A DNA stretch of 63,053 nt from Synechococcus sp. CS-1328 (GCF_025128095.1 NZ_JAHLYT010000015.1:1-63053), one strand, 5' to 3'; counted from the first letter of the stretch, positions 1 to 8,028 are shown. Notes: generated by a model not told the origin, from the sequence alone. Numbers and translations are program-made.

Positions 1-2
1 CC

Positions 3-461
3 TTGAGAAAGCTGATTAGGTCGAGATCGATTGCGGGAAGAGCGGTTTCGGGCACAGGAAGAGCGCGATTCCACCGACCTCAACCCATGCTGGCAGCCCC
101 GGCCAGAGAGCTTGTGACACACTTTGAATCAGCCCTGGGGCTGGAGGCCAGGCCCCTGTTCGCCCAGCGCTGGGAGGAGGGCTGGGCGAAGCCGCTGCAG
201 CAGTGGCGCGACAAACTCCTAGCGCCAATCGCCTCCCTCAGCCTCGGCGCAGCCCGCAGCTTTCGGCTCAAGCCGAAGACCCCCGGACTCCATCACGGCG
301 ACCCTCTGGCCTATGAACTGGGCGATGGGGATCTTCTGTCGATGGATCCCCCCACCCAGGCGGGGTGGCTCCACCAGGTTCCGCCGCGTCTGCGGGTGAA
401 AGAGGAGCGGATCAACCTCACGTTTCGCGTCATCCGTCCGGAGGCGATCCGCCATGTATGA
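3..461 (+). CDS. AlkB-like 2OG-Fe(II) oxygenase C-terminal region (partial or degenerate)
   Basis: The C-terminal half resembles AlkB-type DNA/RNA demethylases, which oxidise alkyl groups using iron and 2-oxoglutarate. Visible: a strand-like APIASLSLGAARSF, then YELGDGDLLSM, a possible iron-ligand His in GWLHQVP, and the 2-oxoglutarate-binding RINLTFR (R-x5-R). The HxD iron motif that should lie just before APIASLSLG is absent: the place holds WRDK, as if His had become Trp with a few residues lost. It may therefore be inactive. The gene begins at the window edge (possible TTG at 3), so the true start may lie outside. It overlaps the next gene by 8 nt. The first 40 residues are not recognisable. 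Confidence 0.55.
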   Translation: MRKLIRSRSIAGRAVSGTGRARFHRPQPMLAAPARELVTHFESALGLEARPLFAQRWEEGWAKPLQQWRDKLLAPIASLSLGAARSFRLKPKTPGLHHGDPLAYELGDGDLLSMDPPTQAGWLHQVPPRLRVKEERINLTFRVIRPEAIRHV

Positions 462-822
462 CCGGCTGATCCCTGCCGTGATCAACACGTTTTCGCGTTC
501 AGGAGAGTGCGAGCGCGACTTCCTTCTTCGCCAGCGTGATGCCGATATCCGCCTGCGTGAAAACTATGCAACCTCGGCTCCGGTGGCCTCAGAGCCCTAT
601 GGCAAGTCGATCCTCCGCACGGCCTATCTTCTGCGCTACCTCGGGCACTACACGCTGCAGCTCGGGGATCTCCTGAGCGATCTGGAGGGTACCGCCGCCG
701 CCAATGTGCTCGCCCTTCCGGAGCTGCGCCTGGCGGCGCTGTGCGGTGGCCCCTGTCCGGAGGCAATCGCGCTGGCGAGTGGCGACAACACAAGCGATGT
801 CCTTCTTCGACTCCTTCTTTAA
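454..822 (+). CDS. Truncated protein with a methyltransferase-like glycine motif
   Basis: A 122-residue product that starts inside the end of the AlkB-like gene (ATGTATGA overlap), so the two were probably cotranslated. Residues near 95-108 read LRLAALCGGPCPEAIAL, which resembles motif I (SAM binding) of class I methyltransferases. The reading frame stops 3 nt before the first CRISPR repeat, and the last dozen residues look like read-through into unrelated sequence. I infer an N-terminal fragment of a larger SAM-dependent enzyme cut off where the array begins. The family assignment rests on one motif and is tentative. Confidence 0.4.
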   Translation: MYDRLIPAVINTFSRSGECERDFLLRQRDADIRLRENYATSAPVASEPYGKSILRTAYLLRYLGHYTLQLGDLLSDLEGTAAANVLALPELRLAALCGGPCPEAIALASGDNTSDVLLRLLL

Positions 823-825
823 CAG

Positions 826-1829
826 GTTTCCAATCAATAGGTGTCGCCAACGAGTGGCGACTTGTGCAAGGAAAAATTGCTCCAGGTGTGTTCTGTAGGG
901 GTTTCCAATCAATAGGTGTCGCCAACGAGTGGCGACTTGGCAAAGAACTACATCAAGAAGTTCCCGTCGTCGTTTCCAATCAATAGGTGTCGCCAACGAG
1001 TGGCGACGGGACTTAACATCCCTTTGTCCCATTGCTAGATCATAGAGTTTCCAATCAATAGGTGTCGCCAACGAGTGGCGACGTGGAAAATTGAACCACT
1101 CTTTCATCGAGCGCGTTGTTTCCAATCAATAGGTGTCGCCAACGAGTGGCGACAGTAAATCCATGACCGTGTCTACCGCTCAGCTCGCATTGGTAGTTTC
1201 CAATCAATAGGTGTCGCCAACGAGTGGCGACTGGATTCAATCACTAGCGAGTACTCAAAGGTCTTTGGCCAGTTTCCAATCAATAGGTGTCGCCAACGAG
1301 TGGCGACTTAGCCACGAGGAGGTGCTAGCTAACACGTTCCAAGTTTCCAATCAATAGGTGTCGCCAACGAGTGGCGACCCTTGATCCTAACAGATTGTCG
1401 TTGAGGCTGTGAGTAGTCGTTTCCAATCAATAGGTGTCGCCAACGAGTGGCGACTGGGTAGGAACTTGGACCAGTTCTTTTTCTTGTCTGCAGTGTTTCC
1501 AATCAATAGGTGTCGCCAACGAGTGGCGACTTAGGGTGCTGTGTGTGGGGCGTGGGTGTGTGTACAGTTTCCAATCAATAGGTGTCGCCAACGAGTGGCG
1601 ACCTTTCCTAGTGCCAATGAATATTGTTACATCCTTAATGCAAACGTTTCCAATCAATAGGTGTCGCCAACGAGTGGCGACACTTGTCCCACCGTGGAGT
1701 AATCCATGTCTATCCAGTTTCCAATCAATAGGTGTCGCCAACGAGTGGCGACCCTGGCTAGACCATTGGCTAAGAAATTCACTGAGCGTTTCAGTTTCCA
1801 ATCAATAGGTGTCGCCAACGAGTGGCGAC
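826..1829 (-). CRISPR. CRISPR array, 14 repeats and 13 spacers
   Basis: Fourteen copies of a 36-bp repeat start at 826, 901, 972, 1047, 1118, 1196, 1272, 1343, 1419, 1495, 1567, 1646, 1717 and 1794. I read all copies as identical. Spacers are 35-43 bp and all different. Read on the minus strand the repeat begins GTCGCCACTCG and ends GATTGGAAAC, the usual 3' handle style; it contains the inverted repeat GTCGCC/GGCGAC. That orientation and the position of cas2 put the leader at the high-coordinate end, so newest spacers should lie near 1793. No degenerate terminal repeat marks the far end at 826. Confidence 0.98.
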
Positions 1830-2008
1830 TACGGCTCCGAAAAGCCTTGCGGCGCATGGTCGGCGTGAGCCGTTTGCGCGCAGCCCTATTCTGCCAAGCA
1901 GAAACCGTTCTGCCACTCTGTGTAAAATCTCGAAACCCATTGCGCCGCAGGGCAGCGCGCAGCCCCACGCCACCACTTGGGTTTTGAGGTCTCGTCAGTG
2001 CTGCGCGC
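1830..2008 (-). promoter_or_regulatory. Probable CRISPR leader between cas2 and the array
   Basis: A 179-bp stretch without a convincing gene lies between the cas2 stop and the first repeat in the transcription direction. By position it should hold the array promoter and the integration signals used by Cas1-Cas2. It is not strongly AT-rich as many leaders are. I can see no clear promoter boxes; the assignment is from position only. Confidence 0.55.
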
Positions 2009-2302
2009 TTACAGAATCGTGTCGCTCCATGTGGAGCTGGATGGTGTCTTTCCGAGCTGCACGACCTGTTGCAGACTTGAATCACGCAATGGCCACAGGC
2101 GAATGCTGTCCTGTTCATCATTAACGATTCGTCGGAGCCGATGCACCAGCACCTTTATTTCCTCCTCTCGGAGCCGGCACTCGAACACGCTCCACTGCAC
2201 CCTCACGCCATAGCCTTCCAACAGGCTGGCAATCTTGCGTCGCCGTCGATTGCTGGGGCTGTCGTAGGCCACGATCCAGAGCTTATCTCTCAGGCCCTTC
2301 AT
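2009..2302 (-). CDS. cas2: CRISPR-associated endonuclease Cas2
   Basis: A 97-residue Cas2, the structural partner of Cas1 in spacer integration. The N-terminal beta strand LWIVAYDSPSN carries the conserved Asp after a Tyr; it is followed by an Arg-rich helix (RRRRKIASLLEGYG) and VQWSVFECRL, the typical RVQ-SVFE segment. The ATG at 2302 is chosen because it gives a normal Cas2 start and overlaps the cas1 stop as ATGA; the reading frame extends further upstream only inside cas1. Length is normal. It is last in an operon with cas1 and a small membrane protein and points at the array. Confidence 0.93.
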   Translation of the reverse strand: MKGLRDKLWIVAYDSPSNRRRRKIASLLEGYGVRVQWSVFECRLREEEIKVLVHRLRRIVNDEQDSIRLWPLRDSSLQQVVQLGKTPSSSTWSDTIL

Positions 2303-3294
2303 CGTCGTCTGGGAACGGTGAGGCCCTGGCTTAGGTCGTAGACGAATCGCACAAAGGCTCGTGCCAGGCGATCCAACAACTCCCATCGAGGCCCTGCATG
2401 ATCATCAGATAGCCGCACCGATTCAGACATGTAGGTGGACCAGCATCGCAGCCACAGCCGTCGCCCTTCCTCATTCAGGAAGATGCCGCTATCGCGAGCC
2501 TCGAAATGCTCCTCGACCCGAATCCTGCGCGTCCGGATCAGCCAGACATTGAATGGATCCACCAGTAACGTACGCAGCGGTTCGATCAGATCCGAAACCA
2601 GGGCCGCATGCCTCGGCGACCCGCTATGCAGAACTCCTTCGTAGGGATCCAGCCCCTGTAATTCGATCTGGGTGAGTTGGGCATTCCACAGCAGGGAGTA
2701 CCCGAATCCACAAAGGGCATCAAACGGGGTGGTAGGAGGCCGGCGATGGCGCCCTTCGAACAGATATCCATTGACTCGTATCAGTCCTCCGAGAGCATCG
2801 AAGTACTCCGCTGCAGCATTGCCTTCCAGTCCCATCAGTCGTTCAAGACTCCGGGCCTTCGGCAGCTGTTGCAGATGCCACTGCAGCCGATCGATCGCCC
2901 CACTGATCCGTGCGTCTCTCTGCCTGCGGGTCAGTCGCTGCAGAAGAGTACGGCCATTGGCGACCTTACCCACCAGAAGGCTTGCTGCTGCCTGGAGTCG
3001 GTCGGACTCCCTGAGCAGCGCCTGATAGCGAGCGCGATGGCGATACCCCGCCTCCACCGGCTGCAACCGTCCATGGCACCAGCCATGCCGGCTCAGATAG
3101 GCAATCACCACCCCACGGGTCAGGCAGGCCCGGATCAACGGTGTTGTGAGCTGAAGGTTTCCCATCACCAGGATCTGATCGAGCATCGGCAGGCGGATCC
3201 GCTCCAGTTCCTCGCCCGCGCAGCGAACCACCACCTGCTCTCCCTCCACCCCTGCCGTTCCATGGGAGCGCAGCAAATAGAGGGTCCGCATCAT
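2299..3294 (-). CDS. cas1: CRISPR-associated integrase Cas1
   Basis: A 331-residue Cas1, the metal-dependent integrase that inserts new spacers. The N-terminal beta domain starts MMRTLYLLRSHG and contains ITVMGN-like DQILVMGNLQLT. The catalytic helical domain holds LMGLEGNAAAEYF (metal-binding Glu), GVLHSGSPRHAALVSDLIEP (His and acidic ligands) and the C-terminal LDRLARAFVRFV helix. The start at 3294 is preceded by an AAGGGA-type ribosome site and overlaps the stop of the upstream gene as ATGA; an ATG at 3354 would add 20 unlike residues. There is no fusion to reverse transcriptase or Cas4. Subtype cannot be set without effector genes. Confidence 0.95.
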   Translation of the reverse strand: MMRTLYLLRSHGTAGVEGEQVVVRCAGEELERIRLPMLDQILVMGNLQLTTPLIRACLTRGVVIAYLSRHGWCHGRLQPVEAGYRHRARYQALLRESDRLQAAASLLVGKVANGRTLLQRLTRRQRDARISGAIDRLQWHLQQLPKARSLERLMGLEGNAAAEYFDALGGLIRVNGYLFEGRHRRPPTTPFDALCGFGYSLLWNAQLTQIELQGLDPYEGVLHSGSPRHAALVSDLIEPLRTLLVDPFNVWLIRTRRIRVEEHFEARDSGIFLNEEGRRLWLRCWSTYMSESVRLSDDHAGPRWELLDRLARAFVRFVYDLSQGLTVPRRR

Positions 3295-3551
3295 GGTTCC
3301 CTTGACCCAGAGAGCTGCCGGTCGCCGCGCGGCGCCGGCCGCACCACGCGCCATGGGCGTTGCCGGCTGTGCTGTAACCAGCGAAGGACCCCTTCACCTG
3401 AGAGGCCTCCCAGGAAGGTGCTCAGGGTCAGCAGGAGGGTGAGCGTGATCACAGTTGCCAGCCCCAGGGGGGCAATCAGCAGGAGGGTGAGGCTGATCAG
3501 GCCATTCACCCCTGCCACCACCGCATGCACCAGCAGAGAAGGTCGGGTCAT
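3291..3551 (-). CDS. Small membrane protein translationally coupled to cas1
   Basis: An 86-residue protein of unknown family. Two hydrophobic stretches, roughly residues 8-27 and 29-48 (AGVNGLISLTLLLIAPLG and LATVITLTLLLTLSTFLGG), predict a helical hairpin in the membrane. A basic soluble tail of about 35 residues follows. Its TGA overlaps the ATG of cas1, and cas1 overlaps cas2 in the same way, so it heads a three-gene operon. That spacing argues the protein is made together with the adaptation proteins. It could be a membrane anchor, a stress sensor, or an unrelated gene caught in the operon. Nothing in the sequence gives an enzymatic role. Confidence 0.6.
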   Translation of the reverse strand: MTRPSLLVHAVVAGVNGLISLTLLLIAPLGLATVITLTLLLTLSTFLGGLSGEGVLRWLQHSRQRPWRVVRPAPRGDRQLSGSREP

Positions 3552-3750
3552 CCGCGCCGGAGAATCAAAGACCCAGGCTCAGGCCTGCATCGCGTTGCTG
3601 AGCAAGCCATCCTGCGAACGTCCGCTGTCGGATCGATCTCCTGCTGGGCTCGATCCCTGGATTTCAAGCATCCCTATTGGCGTTGCGATGGTTGGATGCT
3701 GGGGCTTCCGGCCATGGCGCACGGGGAGAGTCAGCATAAAAAAGCCCCGG

Positions 3751-3915
3751 GCGCGCTACTACAGGCTGCTCAAGGCCGGCAAAGGCAGGCAGGAGGCGCT
3801 GGTGCAGGTGCAGGAGGAGTTCCGCAGCACTCCCAAGCACAAGGAATGGAAGGATTACAAATACTGGGCGGCCTGGCAGCTAAGCGGTGCCAGGTCACCG
3901 ATTCAGGGATTGTGA
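3751..3915 (+). pseudogene. Remnant of a CHAT-domain (caspase-like) protein C-terminus
   Basis: This 54-residue reading frame contains ARYYRLLKAGKGRQEALVQ followed by YKYWAAWQLSGA and ends soon after. CHAT peptidases end with the pattern YYRLLxxGxxxxEALRxAQ ... HPYYWAxFxLxGDW, which it matches in order and spacing. The catalytic His and Cys segments are missing, so only the last part of the domain survives. It diverges from the cas operon. Cyanobacteria carry many CHAT proteins, so a link to CRISPR is not required. Confidence 0.5.
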
Positions 3916-4265
3916 TGGACACCTTCTGTGGTCAGCACCAGCTGGTTGTGGAGACGCCTTCATCAAGATGACGCCGCCACTGAAGCATCAACACAGTAAC
4001 CCGAAGAACAGTGCCTTTGACAAGGCATGGAGAGATCGTATCGGCTGCTTCCATGCAGGCAAAATTAGGGACTCACTTGACGAGTCGAAGCAGTCCACCG
4101 AGCATCTTTTGGAGGTGGAGGGAACGATGAAATCTTGCTATTGGCAATGGAAAGCTAGTTCAATTGATGGCTTAAATCAGGAAGCTGCTAAAAGCTCTTG
4201 AAATGACTTGGAGCGAGGCTACGGCACGACTTGATGTAAGTGAAATTACTCCATTCAAGGCATGG
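3916..4265. other. Stretch without a supported gene, AT-richer
   Basis: A plus-strand frame (3887-4201) is open here but its product shows no motif, no good start context and an unlikely composition. Base composition falls clearly toward AT compared with the flanks and stays low to about 5,550, which suggests imported DNA. Confidence 0.4.
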
Positions 4266-4697
4266 CTATCGCACGGGGACAGCGGTATAATATGGTAGCT
4301 TATCGGACAACTTTATGGCTGGACTTCTGACGCAGTTCATTAAACTAGTCTTGTCGTGGGTGACGATTGCAAAGCATATATTGGCAGTTAACTTGCCTTT
4401 GGTGGCAGAGAAGATAGCATCGTCGAATTCCTTGGCCTTAGATTCATTGCCCCACCATGGCATCCGCCCCGATCCCCTTGCTTGACCAGCAGCGAAGAGA
4501 GCGGGAGCCTCATTATAGGAAACAGTTTTTATGGTTACGTCGTACTTCTCGCCACTGTATGTTTCGACAATAAAAGCTGACGCGGGTTGCTGCTGGACAA
4601 AAATGACGGTGAAGACACCAAGCATTGAAACAAAGAATGTTTTGTTGTCGGCAAGACTCTTGCTGCCAATTCTCCGAAAAGCGCACCAGGTCCCCAC
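4266..4697 (-). CDS. Exported protein of unknown function
   Basis: A 143-residue protein with a hydrophobic N-terminal stretch (FVSMLGVFTVIFV) and a likely signal-peptidase site near ASAF. If translation starts at the Met about 25 residues in, the signal peptide is of normal length; I keep the longer start only because no ribosome site decides. The mature part carries GSGRMPWWGNESKAKEFDDA and two Cys near the end that could pair. I do not recognise the family. It is in an AT-richer block with another exported protein, both on the minus strand. Confidence 0.55.
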   Translation of the reverse strand: MGTWCAFRRIGSKSLADNKTFFVSMLGVFTVIFVQQQPASAFIVETYSGEKYDVTIKTVSYNEAPALFAAGQARGSGRMPWWGNESKAKEFDDAIFSATKGKLTANICFAIVTHDKTSLMNCVRSPAIKLSDKLPYYTAVPVR

Positions 4698-4950
4698 GGA
4701 AATGCTCCCAGTAAGTCACAGTTAAAAAGACTATCGCAGCTGGAAGAACAGAAGTCGCATCGATCCGCGAACCATGTCACAAAGGGTTACCTTTCAACGC
4801 ATCAAAAGCTACGCAAAAGAGCCAATGTAGGCATGGTTAAGATCCAGGGATCGACTTTTTGTGACCTTGCAAGCTTACTTTATGTAGCCGAGCGCATCTC
4901 TGCGCTCCGAGGAGTAAGTGTTAATGGGTTCGATATCAATCGCTTTTCAA

Positions 4951-5418
4951 CTACCTGCCAATCAGTGCATCCATGACCGTGGTTATGCTGCCGACATTTC
5001 GAAGTGACCTCCCGTCACGAAAGAGGACTCCGCGACACAGGACTGATGACAAGACGTAATAGGGTGAATTTGGCTCTATCGGTACCTTCTTGGTGGCTGA
5101 CATAGTCGATACCAATCGCTTGTCAGAATCATAGAAACTTACATTGTTATAGAAGTACTCGGGTCCTTGGCATTTTAGTTTAAAGTCTTCCAGGTAGTAA
5201 CTGATCCTCTTGCTGCCCATTGGCACGGGAGACTTGGAATAGGTGATTAGGGATCCCTTCCAGGACTTATCGGCTTCATTCCAGGCGAGGCCGGAATTAT
5301 TCCAGGCTATTCCCCCCCCAGAGTTTGTGGCATAGATCCAGGTCTGGTTAGTCTGCGCCGCTGCAGGCGTTGGAAGCAGCCCGGCCAAAGCCAGCAAACC
5401 CACCAAGCTGTAGAGCAT
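4951..5418 (-). CDS. Exported protein, possibly surface-adhesin E-like
   Basis: A 155-residue protein with a clear signal peptide (MLYSLVGLLALAGLLPTPAAA) cut after AAA. The mature domain has strands such as TWIYATNSGGGIAW and ISYYLEDFKLKCQG, and two Cys (in LKCQG and VLCRG) placed to form a disulfide. The pattern of Trp/Tyr-rich strands and a late Cys recalls the small surface-adhesin E family, but the resemblance is weak. It probably acts in the periplasm or at the cell surface. Composition is AT-richer than most of the window. Confidence 0.6.
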   Translation of the reverse strand: MLYSLVGLLALAGLLPTPAAAQTNQTWIYATNSGGGIAWNNSGLAWNEADKSWKGSLITYSKSPVPMGSKRISYYLEDFKLKCQGPEYFYNNVSFYDSDKRLVSTMSATKKVPIEPNSPYYVLSSVLCRGVLFRDGRSLRNVGSITTVMDALIGR

Positions 5419-5779
5419 CCTGCTTCTTTATCAACTCAGCGCAACCTTAGTGAAATAAGACCTGCATTATCTGTCGTACTCACTACGGTTCGTCGGTGTC
5501 GCACGCACCTATTTCCCCCTCGCCCTCTACCGGCTAACGAACGGTCCCAGCTACTGATTTAACTCCATCTGGCACTATACTCCTCCCCTCTCTCTCCAGT
5601 TCCCCGAAGTGCTGGGTCGCTTCTGCTTCTTTTAGCCAGGCCGCGAATTCGAATCAATTCCTCATCGGCTTCGAAGCCAGGCCTTCGCCCGCTACTCGCT
5701 GCGGCTCTTAGGGCGACTCTGGAAAACCCCACCAACCTGCGCGACAATGGCCTTGTGATCGGTGACGCGGACAGGCTTC
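5419..5779. other. Intergenic stretch, no gene seen
   Basis: Lies between an exported protein gene and the remains of an IS5 element. Frames here are short and lack starts or motifs. The left terminal repeat of the IS5 element should fall near 5,700-5,780, but I could not pair it with a right end. Confidence 0.4.
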
Positions 5780-6694
5780 ATGGGCGCCAAGCAGTTTGGT
5801 TTTGGTGATTACGAGCAGTCCATGGCCTAAAAGCGCACCCGGCGCGAGCGCTTTCTGTCTGAGATGGAGGCGGTTGTGCCGTAGAAAGCACTGATTGATC
5901 TGATCGAACCCCACTACCCCAGGACCAGCAGCAAGGGTGGCCGGCCGCCCTATCCGCTGGAAACCATGCTGCGGATCCATCTGCTGCTGCAGTGGTATGA
6001 CCTGAGCGATTCGGCGATGAAGGATGCGCTGCTTGAGGTGGCGACCATGCGCCGCTTTGCCGGTATCGCCCTGATCACCGATCAGATCCCCGATGAGACC
6101 ACGATCATCGCGGCTCCAAGCTCCACGTTTACGAGGGCGAAGCCCGAGTGTGCCGGAGGCACCAGAATAAGAAGCGGGAGAGGAATCCTGAGATGCACCA
6201 GACCAGCAAGGGCAAGCAATGGCACTTTGGGATGTAGCCGTAGGCCCGCGAAGCGGTAGGTCCACATAGGGGTGGTCAGCGTGAGCGGCCTCATTCACTC
6301 GGTGGAATCGACCTTCGCCAATGTTCATGACCTCACCCCAGCCGCTGAACTCCTGCACGGTGAAGAGATAGTGGTCTGCGCAGATGCGGGATACCAGGGG
6401 ATTGAGAAGCGACCCGAGATGGAAGGCAGGGGTATCGGCTTCCGTACTGCCATGCGTCCCGGAATGCGCCGCGCGTTACCGGATACACCCGAGGGGAGGG
6501 TGGATGACCTGATCGAGACGGCAAAGGCTCACTTCCGCGCCAAGGTGGAGCATCCGTTCCGCGTGATCAAACGGCAGTTCGGCTTTCAGAAGACCCGGCT
6601 GCGGGGCATGCTCAAGAACCGCTGCAAGGTGAATGTGCTGGCAGGCCTCTACAACCTAGTCATGGCGCGCCATGAGTTGCTATGCAAGACATGA
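5780..6694 (+). pseudogene. IS5-family transposase, broken
   Basis: The translated pieces follow an IS5 transposase from end to end. The first part has KQFGFGDYEQ and ETMLRIHLLLQWYDLSD; the DDE part has ELLHGEEIVVCADAGYQG (second Asp) and VEHPFRVIKRQFGF (third acidic region); it ends RLRGMLKNRCKVNVLAGLYN. Damage: stops at 5828 and 5882, a deletion after the PDETTI segment, a frame change, and a 28-nt insertion at 6235-6262 after the segment encoding QWHFGM. The product cannot be a working transposase. Confidence 0.9.
6235..6262 (+). repeat. Short insertion in the IS5 transposase, related to the one at 9540
   Basis: After the codons for QWHFGM the normal six bases (Lys-Ala in IS5 relatives) are replaced by 28 nt that begin TAGCCGTAGGC and contain the small hairpin CCGC-GAA-GCGG. 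Beyond it the transposase resumes in another frame as HIGVVS. The same kind of segment, TAGCCGCAGGC...GCGGT, interrupts the IS1182 transposase. Confidence 0.55.
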
Positions 6695-6707
6695 TTGGGG
6701 GAGTGGT

Positions 6708-6744
6708 GTGCCCATTTGGGCCATACACCACCCCAAATGGGCAC
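6708..6744. repeat. Perfect 13-bp inverted repeat after the IS5 remnant
   Basis: GTGCCCATTTGGG at 6708-6720 and its exact reverse complement at 6732-6744 enclose an 11-nt loop. It lies 14 nt after the transposase stop. No T run follows, so it is a poor intrinsic terminator; it may be an element end, a binding site or a structure in the IS transcript. Confidence 0.7.
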
Positions 6745-6913
6745 GATTAAGCGTCCATAAAGATGAAATCAAGCTCATGGATGCCCAATCCACCTTCAAA
6801 TAGTGCATCCCGAACAAACCGCGGCTCCAGACCCTCTTTTAGGGCTCGTTGTCAAGAGGTTCCCTGGGGGTGGGCAGATGCCGTTGTCGAGCGGCTCGTG
6901 AAACTGGGCAGAG

Positions 6914-7321
6914 TCAGAACAGAGTGAATTCGACTTCCTCGCCCCAGGGTTCGTTGTCGGAATTCCTGGTTTCCCAGATCAGGGTTTTGCCGTCGAAGGA
7001 TTTGATCTTTCGCTGTGTCTTCACGACATACTCATTGTCCCAGCTGCCGCTCCAGCGACTGCCGGGATGAAACGAGGATCCCGTGTACACAATCGACAGG
7101 GCACTTTGAATCCTTGCGGGATGCCATACGTACAGAGTCTTTCGGCCTGGGAGGTCGATGATCTTCACCCCGCAGACCTCCCCTGGCGCATCGCCGCACT
7201 TCGCAAGCATCGCCCCGCTGGGTGGGCGCTCGCCGGAAAAAGGGTCTTGGCCGTCTCTGCATTGGGCGAACCCAGGAAGTGTCAGCCCAGCAGCAACAAG
7301 CCCGATCAGAAGTCTTCTCAT
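6914..7321 (-). CDS. Exported protein of unknown function
   Basis: A 135-residue protein with a signal peptide (MRRLLIGLVAAGLTLPGFAQ, cut after FAQ). The mature part is beta-rich, with three early Cys (QCRDG, LAKCGD, EVCGVK) and WSGSWDNEYVVKTQRKIKSF. I do not recognise it. Periplasmic or secreted location is inferred from the signal. It stands alone, between the IS5 remnant and a toxin-antitoxin pair. Confidence 0.6.
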   Translation of the reverse strand: MRRLLIGLVAAGLTLPGFAQCRDGQDPFSGERPPSGAMLAKCGDAPGEVCGVKIIDLPGRKTLYVWHPARIQSALSIVYTGSSFHPGSRWSGSWDNEYVVKTQRKIKSFDGKTLIWETRNSDNEPWGEEVEFTLF

Positions 7322-7759
7322 GAGGTGCTGGGTGGTGAGATTGGCAACCGCCCAATCTAGGTGACATGCCCCCCCTGTCAGGAAGGTTGTCGCCTGTACT
7401 CTTTAACCCTGCGGGGGCTTGAGATGATGATCAGTGCGGCGTTACATCGAGGCTGACAAGGCTGACATCCCTGGTGGCTGGCATGGTGCCGCCCATGCAA
7501 ACCGTGACGCGCTTAGCCATCCCTGATGGGATGCCAGTGGTTGTCTGGCGCAAGGCCCGGAAGATCAGCCACGCCACTGCGCAACGGCTGATGAGAGCCG
7601 CCGGCATCGAACCCTGTCGCGGGGGGATCTCCGGCAGCCGCAGTCCCGTGGCGTTCCTATCCACTAATCAGGTTCGAATGCTGGACGCCATAAGCCCGCC
7701 TGCATAGCTGATTTAAGGATTAGTCGACTAAGCTGGTTGAGGCATCTGTACCGGTGGCC
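7322..7759. other. Intergenic stretch with a possible transposase scrap
   Basis: One plus-strand frame (7474-7707) contains RKARKISHATAQRLMRAAGI, which looks like the helix-turn-helix of IS630-type transposases, but nothing else of such an enzyme is present. The rest holds the leader of the antitoxin gene at 7760; no clear promoter was found. Confidence 0.3.
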
Positions 7760-8020
7760 ATGCGTCAGGTGAACATGCACGAGGCCAAGACGCACCTTTC
7801 CCGCCTGGTGGAGGAAGCGGCGGCAGGTGAGTCGTTTGTAATCTGCAAGGCCGGCCGGCCGATGGTGCGCGTCACCCCCCTCGATGAGGGCACCGCCGCA
7901 CCGGCGCAACCACGCCGACTGGGCCTGCTGCGGGGACAGTGCACCGTGCCCGACGACTTCGATCAGATGGCTGCCGGCGAGCTCGCCGATCTGTTTGAAG
8001 GATCTGGGCAAGGCGGCTGA
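7760..8020 (+). CDS. Phd/YefM-type antitoxin
   Basis: An 86-residue antitoxin that binds DNA and neutralises the PIN toxin encoded 8 nt downstream. The N-terminus MRQVNMHEAKTHLSRLVEE followed by GESFVICKAGRPMVRV is the classic Phd/YefM fold, and the C-terminal part (DDFDQMAAGELADLF) is the toxin-binding tail. ATG at 7760 is preferred; a GTG two codons earlier is possible. Such pairs repress their own promoter. It looks intact. Confidence 0.9.
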   Translation: MRQVNMHEAKTHLSRLVEEAAAGESFVICKAGRPMVRVTPLDEGTAAPAQPRRLGLLRGQCTVPDDFDQMAAGELADLFEGSGQGG

Positions 8021-8028
8021 GCGGCGCC

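Noticed and set aside
482..2124. Several open frames running through the CRISPR repeats on both strands
   Set aside because: They arise because the 36-bp repeat has no stop in some frames; the products are just repeated repeat-encoded peptides.
2677..3915. A 412-residue plus-strand frame opposite cas1
   Set aside because: Most of it is antisense to cas1. Only its last 55 codons look like real protein, and these are listed as a CHAT remnant.
3751..3915. A type III-E (Craspase-like) locus
   Set aside because: There is no gRAMP effector, no TPR region and no intact protease; only a CHAT tail is present, which is common in cyanobacteria.
7474..7707. Possible IS630-type transposase fragment
   Set aside because: Only one helix-turn-helix-like stretch is seen; no DDE region or element ends. 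Mentioned in the intergenic entry only.
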